Positions 6,197 through 12,381 of a stretch of 15,759 nucleotides of DNA are shown here, piece by piece. Both the position numbers and the translations under genes were made by a program. Origin of the DNA: a bacterium (GTDB lineage: Bacteria; RBG-13-66-14); the NCBI GenBank assembly GCA_021107695.1, contig JAIOSI010000010.1, positions 1-15,759 of the forward strand, in the 5' to 3' direction. The notes below the pieces were generated by a model. That model worked only from the letters and a program-made list of their open reading frames with translations. It ran no database searches and was not told where the DNA came from. Position 1 is the stretch's first letter. Each line of letters starts with the position of its first letter.

Positions 6197-7036
6197 ATGC
6201 TGTTTTCAGAGAGAAATGGATATACAAAGATTAGGGAAATGTTTCAACGAGAAGAACTGGATGAAACCACACGCATTCTTCTTGGGAACGCTTATCAAGG
6301 TACATTTCTTAATGGTCTATATGAACATACTGCTGGCTATCAGATGAATAAGTTAATTTGGTCCACCTTTTTTAAGGAACCCTTAAACAAATATCCTCCT
6401 GTGGAATTCGACAGATTCCTTTTTAATTGGCATGTAAGTCATGCAAAATGGCATAAGCTACTTAGTTTTGTTGAATTTGTTCTAGTACACGGTGAGAAGC
6501 TCACGCATTCTCCCTGTACAGTTTATCGAAGTAGGTGTAATGAAGCGTTTCGAAGTGAAAGAGCAGCTTATGTTATTATACAAAATCGAATTGTTGAGAT
6601 AACGAGTGAAGAGGAAATAAAGGAGATTGAGAAAGCGGTAGGTCAAGGCGGGACTGTTAAAGACCATATGGTTAAAGCTCTTGAACACTTCGCGGATAGA
6701 GAGAATCCCAACTACAGTAGCTCCATTGGGGAGTCCTTAAAAGCTGTAGAGGCTCTGGCGCGTAAAATTGTAGGTAACGAGAAGTTGACGTTAGGGCAAG
6801 CTCTAGGAGCTATGAAAAAACTTGATGGATTTCCATCCCATACTTCCTTGCTAGAAGGCTATAGCAAAATCTATGGTTATGCTAGTGATGGTGGTATTCG
6901 CCATGCCAAGAAAGATGGGCAAAAAGAAGAGATAGACATTGAAGATGCTCGTTATATGCTGGTCTCCTGCTCGACATTCATCAACTACCTGGTTGTAAAA
7001 GCGGATAAAGCAGGAATAGAGCTGGATATTTCGTAA
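6197..7036 (+). CDS. AbiJ_NTD4 / HEPN-type putative abortive-infection protein
   Basis: This 279-residue protein resembles phage-resistance proteins of the AbiJ type. MLFSERNGYTKIREMFQREE (1-20) is the signature opening of the AbiJ N-terminal domain 4 family. Residues about 168-270 match the HEPN-like C-terminal part: YSSSIGESLKAVEALARKI, then DGGIRHAKKDG, then ARYMLVSCSTFINYLV. HEPN proteins are often toxic RNases triggered by infection, but the classic Rx4-6H motif is not clear here. IRHA (234-237) is the best catalytic candidate. ATG 6197 has AGGAGG 8 bp upstream; the in-frame extension to 6137 lacks this and adds non-conserved residues. The gene is clearly AT-richer than both neighbours and stands alone, which points to horizontal transfer. 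No antitoxin or partner gene is adjacent. Confidence 0.8.
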   Translation: MLFSERNGYTKIREMFQREELDETTRILLGNAYQGTFLNGLYEHTAGYQMNKLIWSTFFKEPLNKYPPVEFDRFLFNWHVSHAKWHKLLSFVEFVLVHGEKLTHSPCTVYRSRCNEAFRSERAAYVIIQNRIVEITSEEEIKEIEKAVGQGGTVKDHMVKALEHFADRENPNYSSSIGESLKAVEALARKIVGNEKLTLGQALGAMKKLDGFPSHTSLLEGYSKIYGYASDGGIRHAKKDGQKEEIDIEDARYMLVSCSTFINYLVVKADKAGIELDIS

Positions 7037-7050
7037 TACATCCGTCTCGC

Positions 7051-7072
7051 GGCGGGGATTAAAATCCCCGCC
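7051..7072. repeat. GC-rich palindrome just downstream of the AbiJ-like gene
   Basis: GGCGGGGATT (7051-7060) and AATCCCCGCC (7063-7072) are perfect complements separated by AA, 15 bp after the stop codon. No T run follows. Palindromes of this GGGGATT-AATCCCC style are common dispersed intergenic repeats in environmental genomes (from memory, not searched). Confidence 0.5.
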
Positions 7073-7139
7073 CTACATTTACCCCATTCCGCGTTCAGAG
7101 CCGCCAGCCGCTCTGGCCAATTTGCCAGAGAAACAGGTA

Positions 7140-7176
7140 GCGGGGATTGCCTCATCGGCATAAATTCCCGCCTTTT
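7140..7176 (+). repeat. intergenic hairpin repeat, copy A, ending in a T run
   Basis: The 31-bp core 7142-7172 matches 12326-12356 at 25 of 31 positions without gaps. It folds as an outer stem (GCGGG with CCCGC) and an inner stem (TGCC with GGCA around TCATC). TTTTT follows at 7173-7177, so this copy could also end the AbiJ transcript. Confidence 0.5.
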
Positions 7177-7207
7177 TGCAGACAGTTACACCTCAACCAA
7201 TACAGAA

Positions 7208-7234
7208 GGGCTGGCAGATGCCAGCCCGTTTTTT
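7208..7234 (+). terminator. rho-independent terminator between converging genes
   Basis: GGGCTGGC (7208-7215) and GCCAGCCC (7220-7227) form a perfect stem with an AGAT loop. G and six T residues follow (7229-7234). Orientation fits the plus-strand AbiJ-like gene, about 170 bp upstream; the acyl-CoA ligase converges from the right, 30 bp away. Confidence 0.85.
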
Positions 7235-7263
7235 ATTCTCCAAACTCTCTAACCTGCTGTCCG

Positions 7264-9087
7264 CTAGTTGCTTTTCGGTGCGTTGAGCAGGTCGTTCTTC
7301 AACAGGAAACGCTTGATCTTCCGCGTCGAGGTTTTGGGGAACTCCTCATCGCGGAGGTGGAAGCTCTTGATGCGCTTGTACGAGGCGAGCTGGTCGTTGG
7401 CACGGCCAACCTCCCGGCGGATGGTCTCCCGAATCTTCGTATCGGTCAGTTCATAGCCCCGGTCGGCGGCGTTCAGCTCGAAGTACTCGAAGTCGGGATG
7501 GACGAAGAGGACGACATCCTCGCGGCTGGAGCCTTCCTGCTTCCGCCCCATCGCCACGCACTCGGCCACAAAGGGGCTGCGACCCGCAATCTCTTCAATC
7601 TCTTCGGGATAGACGTTCTTGCCCGCTGCGATAACGATGACGTTCTTGCTCCGCCCACTGACCAGCACGTGGCCGTCGGTGCCGATCCAGCCGATGTCCC
7701 CGGTGCGGAACCACTTGCCCCGGATGGTGTCGGGCATCTCCTCGACCCCGGGCGCAGCTGTGTAGAACAGCACCTTGCTGTGCTGTGGGTTTTCTGGAAT
7801 CGTATGCTCGATGAAGACCGCCTCGTTGGCGGCGGGGTTATCCAGATAGCCCGGCATGACTTGGGGACCCCGGAAGAACAGCTCGCCGTGACCGTCTTCG
7901 TCTGGCTTGTACACCATCACCTCGGTTCCCCAGAGGCAGGGACCGATGGTCTCTGGCTTGGCGAGCTTGAAGTCAGGAATGTTGCAGTTGGTTACCGGCG
8001 AGGTCTCAGTGAGGCCGTAGCCCTGAGCCAGTAGCATCCCCAGGTTCTCAAAGCCCCGGGCGACGTTGGGGTCGAGGGGAGCGGCACCGGAGACCATCAG
8101 GCGCAGCTTGGAGAGACCGCCCTTTTCGCGGAGACCAGCGAAGACCTTCCGCCCCCATGTTGCCTTGAGGACGGCGCGCCCGGCCTTGACCATCCCCAGC
8201 AGGGCGTTGAAGGCGGCTCGCTTGACGGCCTTCTGCTTCTTCACGGCATTGTGGATACCGGCGAGGATTTTCTCAAATAGCAGCGGCACACCAAAGATGA
8301 CCGTCCCCTCACCATCGCGGATGTCGGCGATGATCTCCCGACTCTTCAGGCTGCGGGTGTACATCACCGCCGCCCCGGAGTACATCGGCATCAGCATTCC
8401 GGCGGTACACTCAAAGGTATGGAAGAGCGGCAGTACCGAGACGAAGGTGTCGTCGGTGTTAAACGCACCGAGCTTCTGCACCTGCTTGACGTTGATGACG
8501 ACGTTGCGGTGGAGCAGGCGCACCGCCTTGCTCTTGCCAGTGGTGCCAGAGGTGAAGAGGATCGCCAGGGTATCCTCGGCGTCGGGTTTTGTCGGCGGCT
8601 CTTCAACATTGGGGGCCGGGGTGTCAGGATGGAGGATGTCCCAGGCGTCTATGTCTATTACCCGCTCCAGATAGGGGAGGTCGTCGAGCTTCTCTTCAAC
8701 ATCAGCGGCGATACTCCCCGCAGCGATCAGCACCTTCGCCTTGCTCGCCCGGAGGATGTGGCCGTACTCGACCTCGGTGAGAAGGTGATCCACCGGAACG
8801 ACCACGGCACCGTTATAGACGATTCCGCAGTAGCAGACCCCCCAGCCCGGCTTGTTTGGAGAGAGCAGTGCCACCCGGTCGCCCTTGCCAATCCCCAGGG
8901 AGCGGAGGTGGGCATTGACCGCCGCCACCTTCCGAGAGAACTCCCGCCCGTTGATAACCTTGATTTCGTCATCGTAGCGACCCTTGAACATGGGGAGGTC
9001 GGGGAACTTCTCGCCACGACGGTGAGCCATCTCGGCGACGGTGGTCGGGTATTCATTCAGCTGTGGGGTGAGGTCGTTTTCCGGCAT
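7264..9087 (-). CDS. AMP-forming acyl-CoA ligase (long-chain fatty-acid-CoA ligase-like)
   Basis: This 607-residue ANL-superfamily enzyme activates a carboxylic acid with ATP to an acyl-adenylate and transfers it to CoA. All core motifs are present: the P-loop LFTSGTTGKSKAV (177-189), GYGLTETSP (356-364), RTGDIG (461-466), the hinge and A8 region NVIVIAAGKNVYPEEIE (482-498), and a C-terminal KTSTRKIKR stretch holding the catalytic lysine. The size and VDHLLTEVEYGHIL region suggest a long-chain acid, but substrate cannot be read from sequence. A segment of roughly 30 residues around 424-455 between GYLDNP and GKWFRTGD looks like an insertion relative to typical members. AGGAG lies shortly before the ATG. 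The neighbouring exporter genes are on the same strand, 180 bp upstream. Confidence 0.9.
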   Translation of the reverse strand: MPENDLTPQLNEYPTTVAEMAHRRGEKFPDLPMFKGRYDDEIKVINGREFSRKVAAVNAHLRSLGIGKGDRVALLSPNKPGWGVCYCGIVYNGAVVVPVDHLLTEVEYGHILRASKAKVLIAAGSIAADVEEKLDDLPYLERVIDIDAWDILHPDTPAPNVEEPPTKPDAEDTLAILFTSGTTGKSKAVRLLHRNVVINVKQVQKLGAFNTDDTFVSVLPLFHTFECTAGMLMPMYSGAAVMYTRSLKSREIIADIRDGEGTVIFGVPLLFEKILAGIHNAVKKQKAVKRAAFNALLGMVKAGRAVLKATWGRKVFAGLREKGGLSKLRLMVSGAAPLDPNVARGFENLGMLLAQGYGLTETSPVTNCNIPDFKLAKPETIGPCLWGTEVMVYKPDEDGHGELFFRGPQVMPGYLDNPAANEAVFIEHTIPENPQHSKVLFYTAAPGVEEMPDTIRGKWFRTGDIGWIGTDGHVLVSGRSKNVIVIAAGKNVYPEEIEEIAGRSPFVAECVAMGRKQEGSSREDVVLFVHPDFEYFELNAADRGYELTDTKIRETIRREVGRANDQLASYKRIKSFHLRDEEFPKTSTRKIKRFLLKNDLLNAPKSN

Positions 9088-9149
9088 GGACGACTCCTGG
9101 AGAAAGGGATGCTATGAGAGCGGGTTGCGAGGATTTGGGTTTTGGGCGT

Positions 9150-9201
9150 TAGCCCCTCACCCCAGCCCGTGGGACGAGTCCCCTCCCCAGAGGGGAGAGG
9201 G
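9150..9201. repeat. GC-rich intergenic palindromes upstream of the acyl-CoA ligase
   Basis: CTCCCC (9183-9188) pairs with GGGGAG (9192-9197), preceded by CCCCTCACCCCAGCCC. The block lies in the 180-bp gap between the permease stop and the ligase start and has no T run. It resembles the element at 1620-1651. Nothing else was recognised in 9088-9267. Confidence 0.4.
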
Positions 9202-9267
9202 AGTACGGGTATGGTAGATGCGTGGTCTTCTGAACGAAGCCCAGCTCTGTGTCCAGTTTCAAGCTGG

Positions 9268-10031
9268 CTAGCTGTTCCAGCGGTTTGCCATCAGGTGGAA
9301 GCGACCGATGGCGATTCCGGTGAACGCCACGGTGAGGATGGAGATGACGGTCATATCGATGAAGAAGGTGTATTCGTAGTGGTGGAGCATCAGCCCGCGA
9401 AAGAGGTCAACGGCGTAGGCGATGGGGTTGGCACGGGCGAGGAGATACGCCCAGCGGGGGAGGTTCTTCAGGGGGAACATCGCCCCGGAGGCGAGGAACA
9501 TCGGCATGATGGCGAAGTTCATCACCGCACTAAAGCCCTCGTAGCTCTTCACCCAACTGGCGATGATCACGCCGAGGGCTGCCAGCATCATCCCGACGAT
9601 GAAGCTGGCGATGAGGATCCAGAGGATGTTGTACCAGAGCAGGGAGATGTTGAGAAAGATGACCAGGGCAATGGCGATACTGCCCTGAATGGTGGAAATG
9701 ACGGCTCCGCCGAGCATCTTGCCGACGACAATGGAGCTGCGGGAGATCGGTGCGGCGAGCATCTCCTTGAGCAGTCCGAAGTCGCGATCCCAGATGATAG
9801 AGATTGCCGAGACCGTGGAGGTGAAGAGGATGGTCATCACCACCATGCCGGGGAAGATGTACTCGATGTAGGAGAGTCCGGAGATTGACTCGAAGTTCGG
9901 CGAGATGCCGATTCCGAGGATGAAGAGCCAGACTATCGGACGCGCCACCGAGGCGGCTACACGGGGACATCGCGGAAGTAACGCTTGAACTCCCGCAGCC
10001 AGACGGCGTAAACGACGTTTCCCTGAATCAT
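9268..10031 (-). pseudogene. ABC-2 type exporter permease with a single-base frameshift
   Basis: This is the membrane subunit of the exporter whose ATPase is encoded just upstream. The true start is the ATG at 10029-10031, which overlaps the ATPase stop as ATGA, a standard translational coupling. From it the frame reads MIQGNVVYAVWLREFKRYF then RDVPV and a stop. Adding one G to GGGG at 9963-9966 continues the protein as RVAASVARPIVWLF in the frame that runs to 9268. The repaired product is about 254 residues with six hydrophobic segments (such as IFPGMVVMTILFTSTVSAI and WILIASFIVGMMLAALGVII), normal for DrrB-like ABC-2 permeases. As written the gene is broken. Reading only the downstream frame gives a false N terminus inside the ATPase gene. 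Confidence 0.85.
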
Positions 10032-11020
10032 CGCCCCACCTTCTTTGCCTGAGCCTGATGAACCTCGCGCCAGGCTCCACCGCCGGTAACCTCGGCATCA
10101 CGCAGACCGTGTCCGGTCAGGGAGAGGAAGACCTCCTCCAGCTTCGGCTCGACGACCTCGACCTGTTTTACCAAACCGCCGAGCTTGCCCAGCTCCTCGG
10201 CAAGGAACTCACCGGGGGAGTCAACGACCAGGGAAAGCGTGTTGCCATTCACCGTGGGGAGAAGCCCCGTGGAGGACATAATCCGCCGGGCGGCCTCCTC
10301 CGGTTCGGCGCAGCGCAGCTTCAACAGGCTTCCGCCGAGGGAGGCTCGCAGCGCCGCCGGGGTATCGCAGGCGACCAGCTTGCCCTGATCAATGATTCCC
10401 ACCCGGTGGAACTGCTCCGCCTCTTCCAGTTGATGGGTCGTAACAAAGATGGTCGTGCCATCGTTGGCGGCGGTGTTGATAAGGTACTCCCAGATACGCC
10501 GACGGTTCTGCACATCCAGCCCCAGGGTCGGTTCGTCAAGGAAGAGGACATTGGGTCTGTGGAGCAGGGCACGGACGATCTCCAGCCGCCGCCGCATTCC
10601 CCCAGAGAGCTTTGCCGCAAGGGTTTTTCTCCGGTCGGTCAGCTCGGACAGCTTCAGCATTTTAGCGATTCGCCGCCGCCGTTGCGCGCGATTGGTCAGA
10701 CCGTAGATCCGGGCGTGGAAGTCCAGGTTCTCCTCTACGGTGAGCTTGGTATCCAGCGTAGAGTCCTGAAAGACGATGCCTATCTCCCGGCGTACTGCGT
10801 TTGGGGCTTTGGTAACGCTGTGGTTGCTGATCCAGGCTTCTCCGCTGGTTGGGCGGGCGAGAGTGGTCAGCATGGAAATGGTAGTCGTCTTACCGGCTCC
10901 GTTGGGACCGAGGAAACCGAAGACCTCGCCCCGTGCCATGGTAAAGCTCACCCCGTCCACGGCGGTGAGGTCGCCGTAGCGCATGACCAGCTTTTCTGCT
11001 CTGATGGCAGCTTCGCTCAA
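10028..11020 (-). CDS. ABC-2 type exporter ATP-binding protein (DrrA-like)
   Basis: This 330-residue cytoplasmic ATPase drives the membrane exporter encoded next. Counting from the TTG at 11018-11020, it has Walker A GPNGAGKTT (38-46), the Q-loop near 85, signature LSGGM (138-142), Walker B LFLDEP (159-164) and the switch His at 196 (TTHQLEEAE). A C-terminal extension of about 90 residues is typical of DrrA/daunorubicin-type subunits. I reject the longer in-frame TTG at 11092 because its first codons are the promoter itself (TATAAT read as Tyr-Asn). GAGG precedes TTG 11020, though only 3 bp away, so the start is moderately sure. Cargo is unknown: a drug, lipid or polysaccharide. A PadR gene upstream on the opposite strand fits efflux control. 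Confidence 0.9.
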   Translation of the reverse strand: MSEAAIRAEKLVMRYGDLTAVDGVSFTMARGEVFGFLGPNGAGKTTTISMLTTLARPTSGEAWISNHSVTKAPNAVRREIGIVFQDSTLDTKLTVEENLDFHARIYGLTNRAQRRRRIAKMLKLSELTDRRKTLAAKLSGGMRRRLEIVRALLHRPNVLFLDEPTLGLDVQNRRRIWEYLINTAANDGTTIFVTTHQLEEAEQFHRVGIIDQGKLVACDTPAALRASLGGSLLKLRCAEPEEAARRIMSSTGLLPTVNGNTLSLVVDSPGEFLAEELGKLGGLVKQVEVVEPKLEEVFLSLTGHGLRDAEVTGGGAWREVHQAQAKKVGR

Positions 11021-11062
11021 TGTCCTCGCATTTTTATTCTCAAGGTTGCAGATTGACACACC

Positions 11063-11092
11063 ATTATAGAATACGCTGCCGGGCAGTGGCAA
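11063..11092 (-). promoter_or_regulatory. strong sigma-70 promoter of the ABC exporter operon
   Basis: On the minus strand TTGCCA (11087-11092) and a perfect TATAAT (11063-11068) are 18 bp apart. Transcription would start about 11055-11057, giving a leader of some 35 nt to the TTG start. The spacer contains a small palindrome, CTGCC-C-GGCAG. Confidence 0.75.
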
Positions 11093-11109
11093 AGAAAGTG
11101 AACTTTCTT
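11092..11109. promoter_or_regulatory. 18-bp palindromic operator shared by two divergent promoters
   Basis: AAGAAAGT (11092-11099), GA, ACTTTCTT (11102-11109): the two arms are perfect complements. It touches the -35 box of the exporter promoter on one side and overlaps the first bases of the -35 box of a plus-strand promoter on the other. A dimeric regulator bound here could act on both. PadR is an obvious candidate, but the site does not show the ATGT/ACAT halves of the known PadR sites I recall. Confidence 0.6.
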
Positions 11110-11137
11110 GATATTGACTGCGTATTTAGTTTACAAT
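11108..11137 (+). promoter_or_regulatory. divergent plus-strand promoter without an obvious gene
   Basis: TTGATA (11108-11113) and TACAAT (11132-11137), each five of six matches to consensus, are 18 bp apart. A transcript would start near 11144 and cross 468 nt of non-coding DNA before padR. No ORF with a ribosome site was seen in between. It could make a long padR leader or a small RNA. Confidence 0.55.
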
Positions 11138-11218
11138 AGGTCTGAGTGTAAGCAAACGAGACGAGAAGAGGCTGTTATAGCGGGATTTTTGAATACGTCT
11201 TAACTTCGCTTGCTAGAG

Positions 11219-11240
11219 GCAAGGGGCCTTAACCCCCTGC
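11219..11240. repeat. imperfect GC-rich hairpin in the exporter-padR intergenic region
   Basis: GCAAGGGG (11219-11226) and CCCCCTGC (11233-11240) pair with one mismatch around CCTTAA. It resembles the CAAGGGGC hairpin at 3964-3983. If the 11108 promoter is active, this could end a short RNA of about 100 nt, but no T run follows directly. Confidence 0.4.
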
Positions 11241-11283
11241 GGATTTTGGGTACATCCCAACTTTCATAAGAAGTTTCAACCCC

Positions 11284-11414
11284 TTGAGACCTTTGCATAA
11301 CTCAATGCTTTTGACTGTCCGCCTGTTCGGGAGACTGCCGCCAAGCTGTCAATAATTCTGTAACTACGGCAGATGCCTGATGTGCGCGACGAAGGTACTT
11401 ATGCAAGGTCTCAA
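11284..11414. mobile_element. 131-bp MITE-like element with 16-17 bp terminal inverted repeats
   Basis: The left end TTGAGACCTTTGCATAA (11284-11300) is the reverse complement of the right end TTATGCAAGGTCTCAA (11399-11414), apart from one extra T. The GAGACCTTTGCA type of end resembles ends I recall from IS5-like insertion sequences; this is memory, not a search. No transposase fits inside, so it would be a non-autonomous or deleted derivative. No clear target duplication flanks it (CCCC on the left, CCAG on the right), so it may be old. A minus-strand ORF of about 50 codons crosses the right repeat and is not convincing. Confidence 0.5.
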
Positions 11415-11513
11415 CCAGGTAATCTTCCCTCCGTAAATCCATCAGCGCAGCCATAACGGTAAATCATAGAGGTAAGCAATCATAAGGGAAGACGAGATAC
11501 TCTAAAATGAACC

Positions 11514-11543
11514 TTGACAACACTGCGATAATCAGTTCATAAT
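11514..11543 (+). promoter_or_regulatory. padR promoter
   Basis: A perfect TTGACA (11514-11519) and CATAAT (11538-11543, five of six) are 18 bp apart. The start would be near 11550, with a leader of about 60 nt. It lies 68 bp upstream of the padR ATG. Confidence 0.75.
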
Positions 11544-11566
11544 GCTAGTGGAACATTGTGAGCATT
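11541..11566. promoter_or_regulatory. inverted repeat over the padR start site, possible autoregulatory operator
   Basis: AATGCT (11541-11546) and AGCATT (11561-11566) are complements separated by 14 bp. They span the end of the -10 box and the probable transcription start. PadR proteins commonly repress their own genes through such spaced repeats. Confidence 0.4.
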
Positions 11567-11611
11567 AGGCGATAGTCAACTGAGTAACCCCCCCAAAAAA
11601 GGAGAATAAGG

Positions 11612-12205
11612 ATGACTAAGGTTGACCTGATGGTTCTCGGACTTCTCTCCGAGGAATCTATGCACGGTTACCAGCTCAAGGTGGTGCTGGAGAGCAATCA
11701 CACCCGCCTCTGGAGCGAGGTTTCCACCGGACACCTGTACTATACCCTGAAGAAGCTGAAGAAGGACGGTTTCGTTACCGAGAAGGAAACCCGTGTCGGT
11801 AAGCGTCCGCCGCGCCAGGTTTATACCATCACCGATGGTGGGCGTAACGCGCTGAAGAACGGGCTGGACAACCTCGACGTACACACTCAGCGGCTCTACT
11901 TCTCACTGGACATCGTGATCGGTTTCTCCCGTAACCTCAACATCCCCAAGGGTAAACTCTACGAGCTGCTGGAGCGGCGCAAAGACTCCGTTACCGACGA
12001 GATGGCGGAGCTGAAGGATGCCTGGAAGGTCATGGTTAAGGAGGGGCTCTCCCTCTCCGAGTACATGGTCTATGAACACCGGATGTCCCTGCTCAATGGC
12101 GAGCTGAAGTGGCTCAAGTGGGCGATGACCGTGTCGAAGGATGCCAACTCCAAGACGCTTCAGGGTATGACCTACGAAAAAGACGGTCCCTACGCCCTTC
12201 CGTAG
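11612..12205 (+). CDS. PadR-family transcriptional regulator
   Basis: This 197-residue dimeric DNA-binding protein has an N-terminal winged helix (about 1-80) with PadR hallmarks: DLMVLGLLSEESMHGYQLK (5-23), TGHLYYTLKKLKKDGFV (39-55) and RPPRQVYTITDGG (65-77). A helical C-terminal domain (about 95-180) fits the AphA/PadR-1 type (Vir_act_alpha_C-like), which forms the dimer. Relatives respond to phenolic acids, drugs or envelope stress and often control adjacent ABC exporters. Here the exporter operon starts about 590 bp away on the other strand. ATG 11612 has AAAGGAG 7 bp upstream. The gene has its own promoter and a strong terminator, so it is monocistronic. The ligand is unknown. Confidence 0.92.
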   Translation: MTKVDLMVLGLLSEESMHGYQLKVVLESNHTRLWSEVSTGHLYYTLKKLKKDGFVTEKETRVGKRPPRQVYTITDGGRNALKNGLDNLDVHTQRLYFSLDIVIGFSRNLNIPKGKLYELLERRKDSVTDEMAELKDAWKVMVKEGLSLSEYMVYEHRMSLLNGELKWLKWAMTVSKDANSKTLQGMTYEKDGPYALP

Positions 12206-12230
12206 CGGCTGGCAGATAGGTATGAGAACA

Positions 12231-12267
12231 AACAAAACGACGAGTCATTACGACCCGTCGTTTTGTT
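12231..12267 (+). terminator. strong terminator after padR, probably bidirectional
   Basis: AACAAAACGACG (12231-12242) pairs perfectly with CGTCGTTTTGTT (12256-12267). After one A-C mismatch the stem continues with GTC and GAC around ATTAC. Its A/T outer arms supply the U-rich tract in both directions. It lies 26 bp after the padR stop. Confidence 0.8.
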
Positions 12268-12325
12268 ATGTGGTGTATGAGGGTTGACATCTCAGTTTAA
12301 CGGTTAGCTACCTAGGCGTAGGGCT

Positions 12326-12356
12326 GGGGATTGCTCCATCGGCAAAGATCTCCGCC
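12326..12356. repeat. intergenic hairpin repeat, copy B
   Basis: This 31-bp stretch matches 7142-7172 at 25 of 31 positions without gaps, including GGGGATTGC at the start and CATCGGCA in the middle. The TGC/GGCA inner stem is kept. It lies between padR and the converging CAP-domain gene, the same kind of tail-to-tail gap as copy A. No T run follows. Confidence 0.5.
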
Positions 12357-12381
12357 ACTTACCGACTACGGTGGATTTTCT

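Noticed and set aside
8419..9117. Long plus-strand ORF opposite the acyl-CoA ligase
   Set aside because: It runs antisense to a gene with all ANL motifs and has no recognisable domain.
9142..9888. Plus-strand ORF rich in Asp, Gly, Glu and His opposite the permease
   Set aside because: The composition is that of an antisense frame of a membrane-protein gene, with no motif or ribosome site.
11021..11092. Extension of the ABC ATPase to an upstream TTG
   Set aside because: The extension translates the -35 and -10 promoter boxes and adds residues unlike the family.
11350..11470. Minus-strand ORF of about 50 codons across the right repeat of the MITE-like element, read as a transposase end
   Set aside because: It has no ribosome site and no recognisable motif, and a short open frame of this size is expected by chance.
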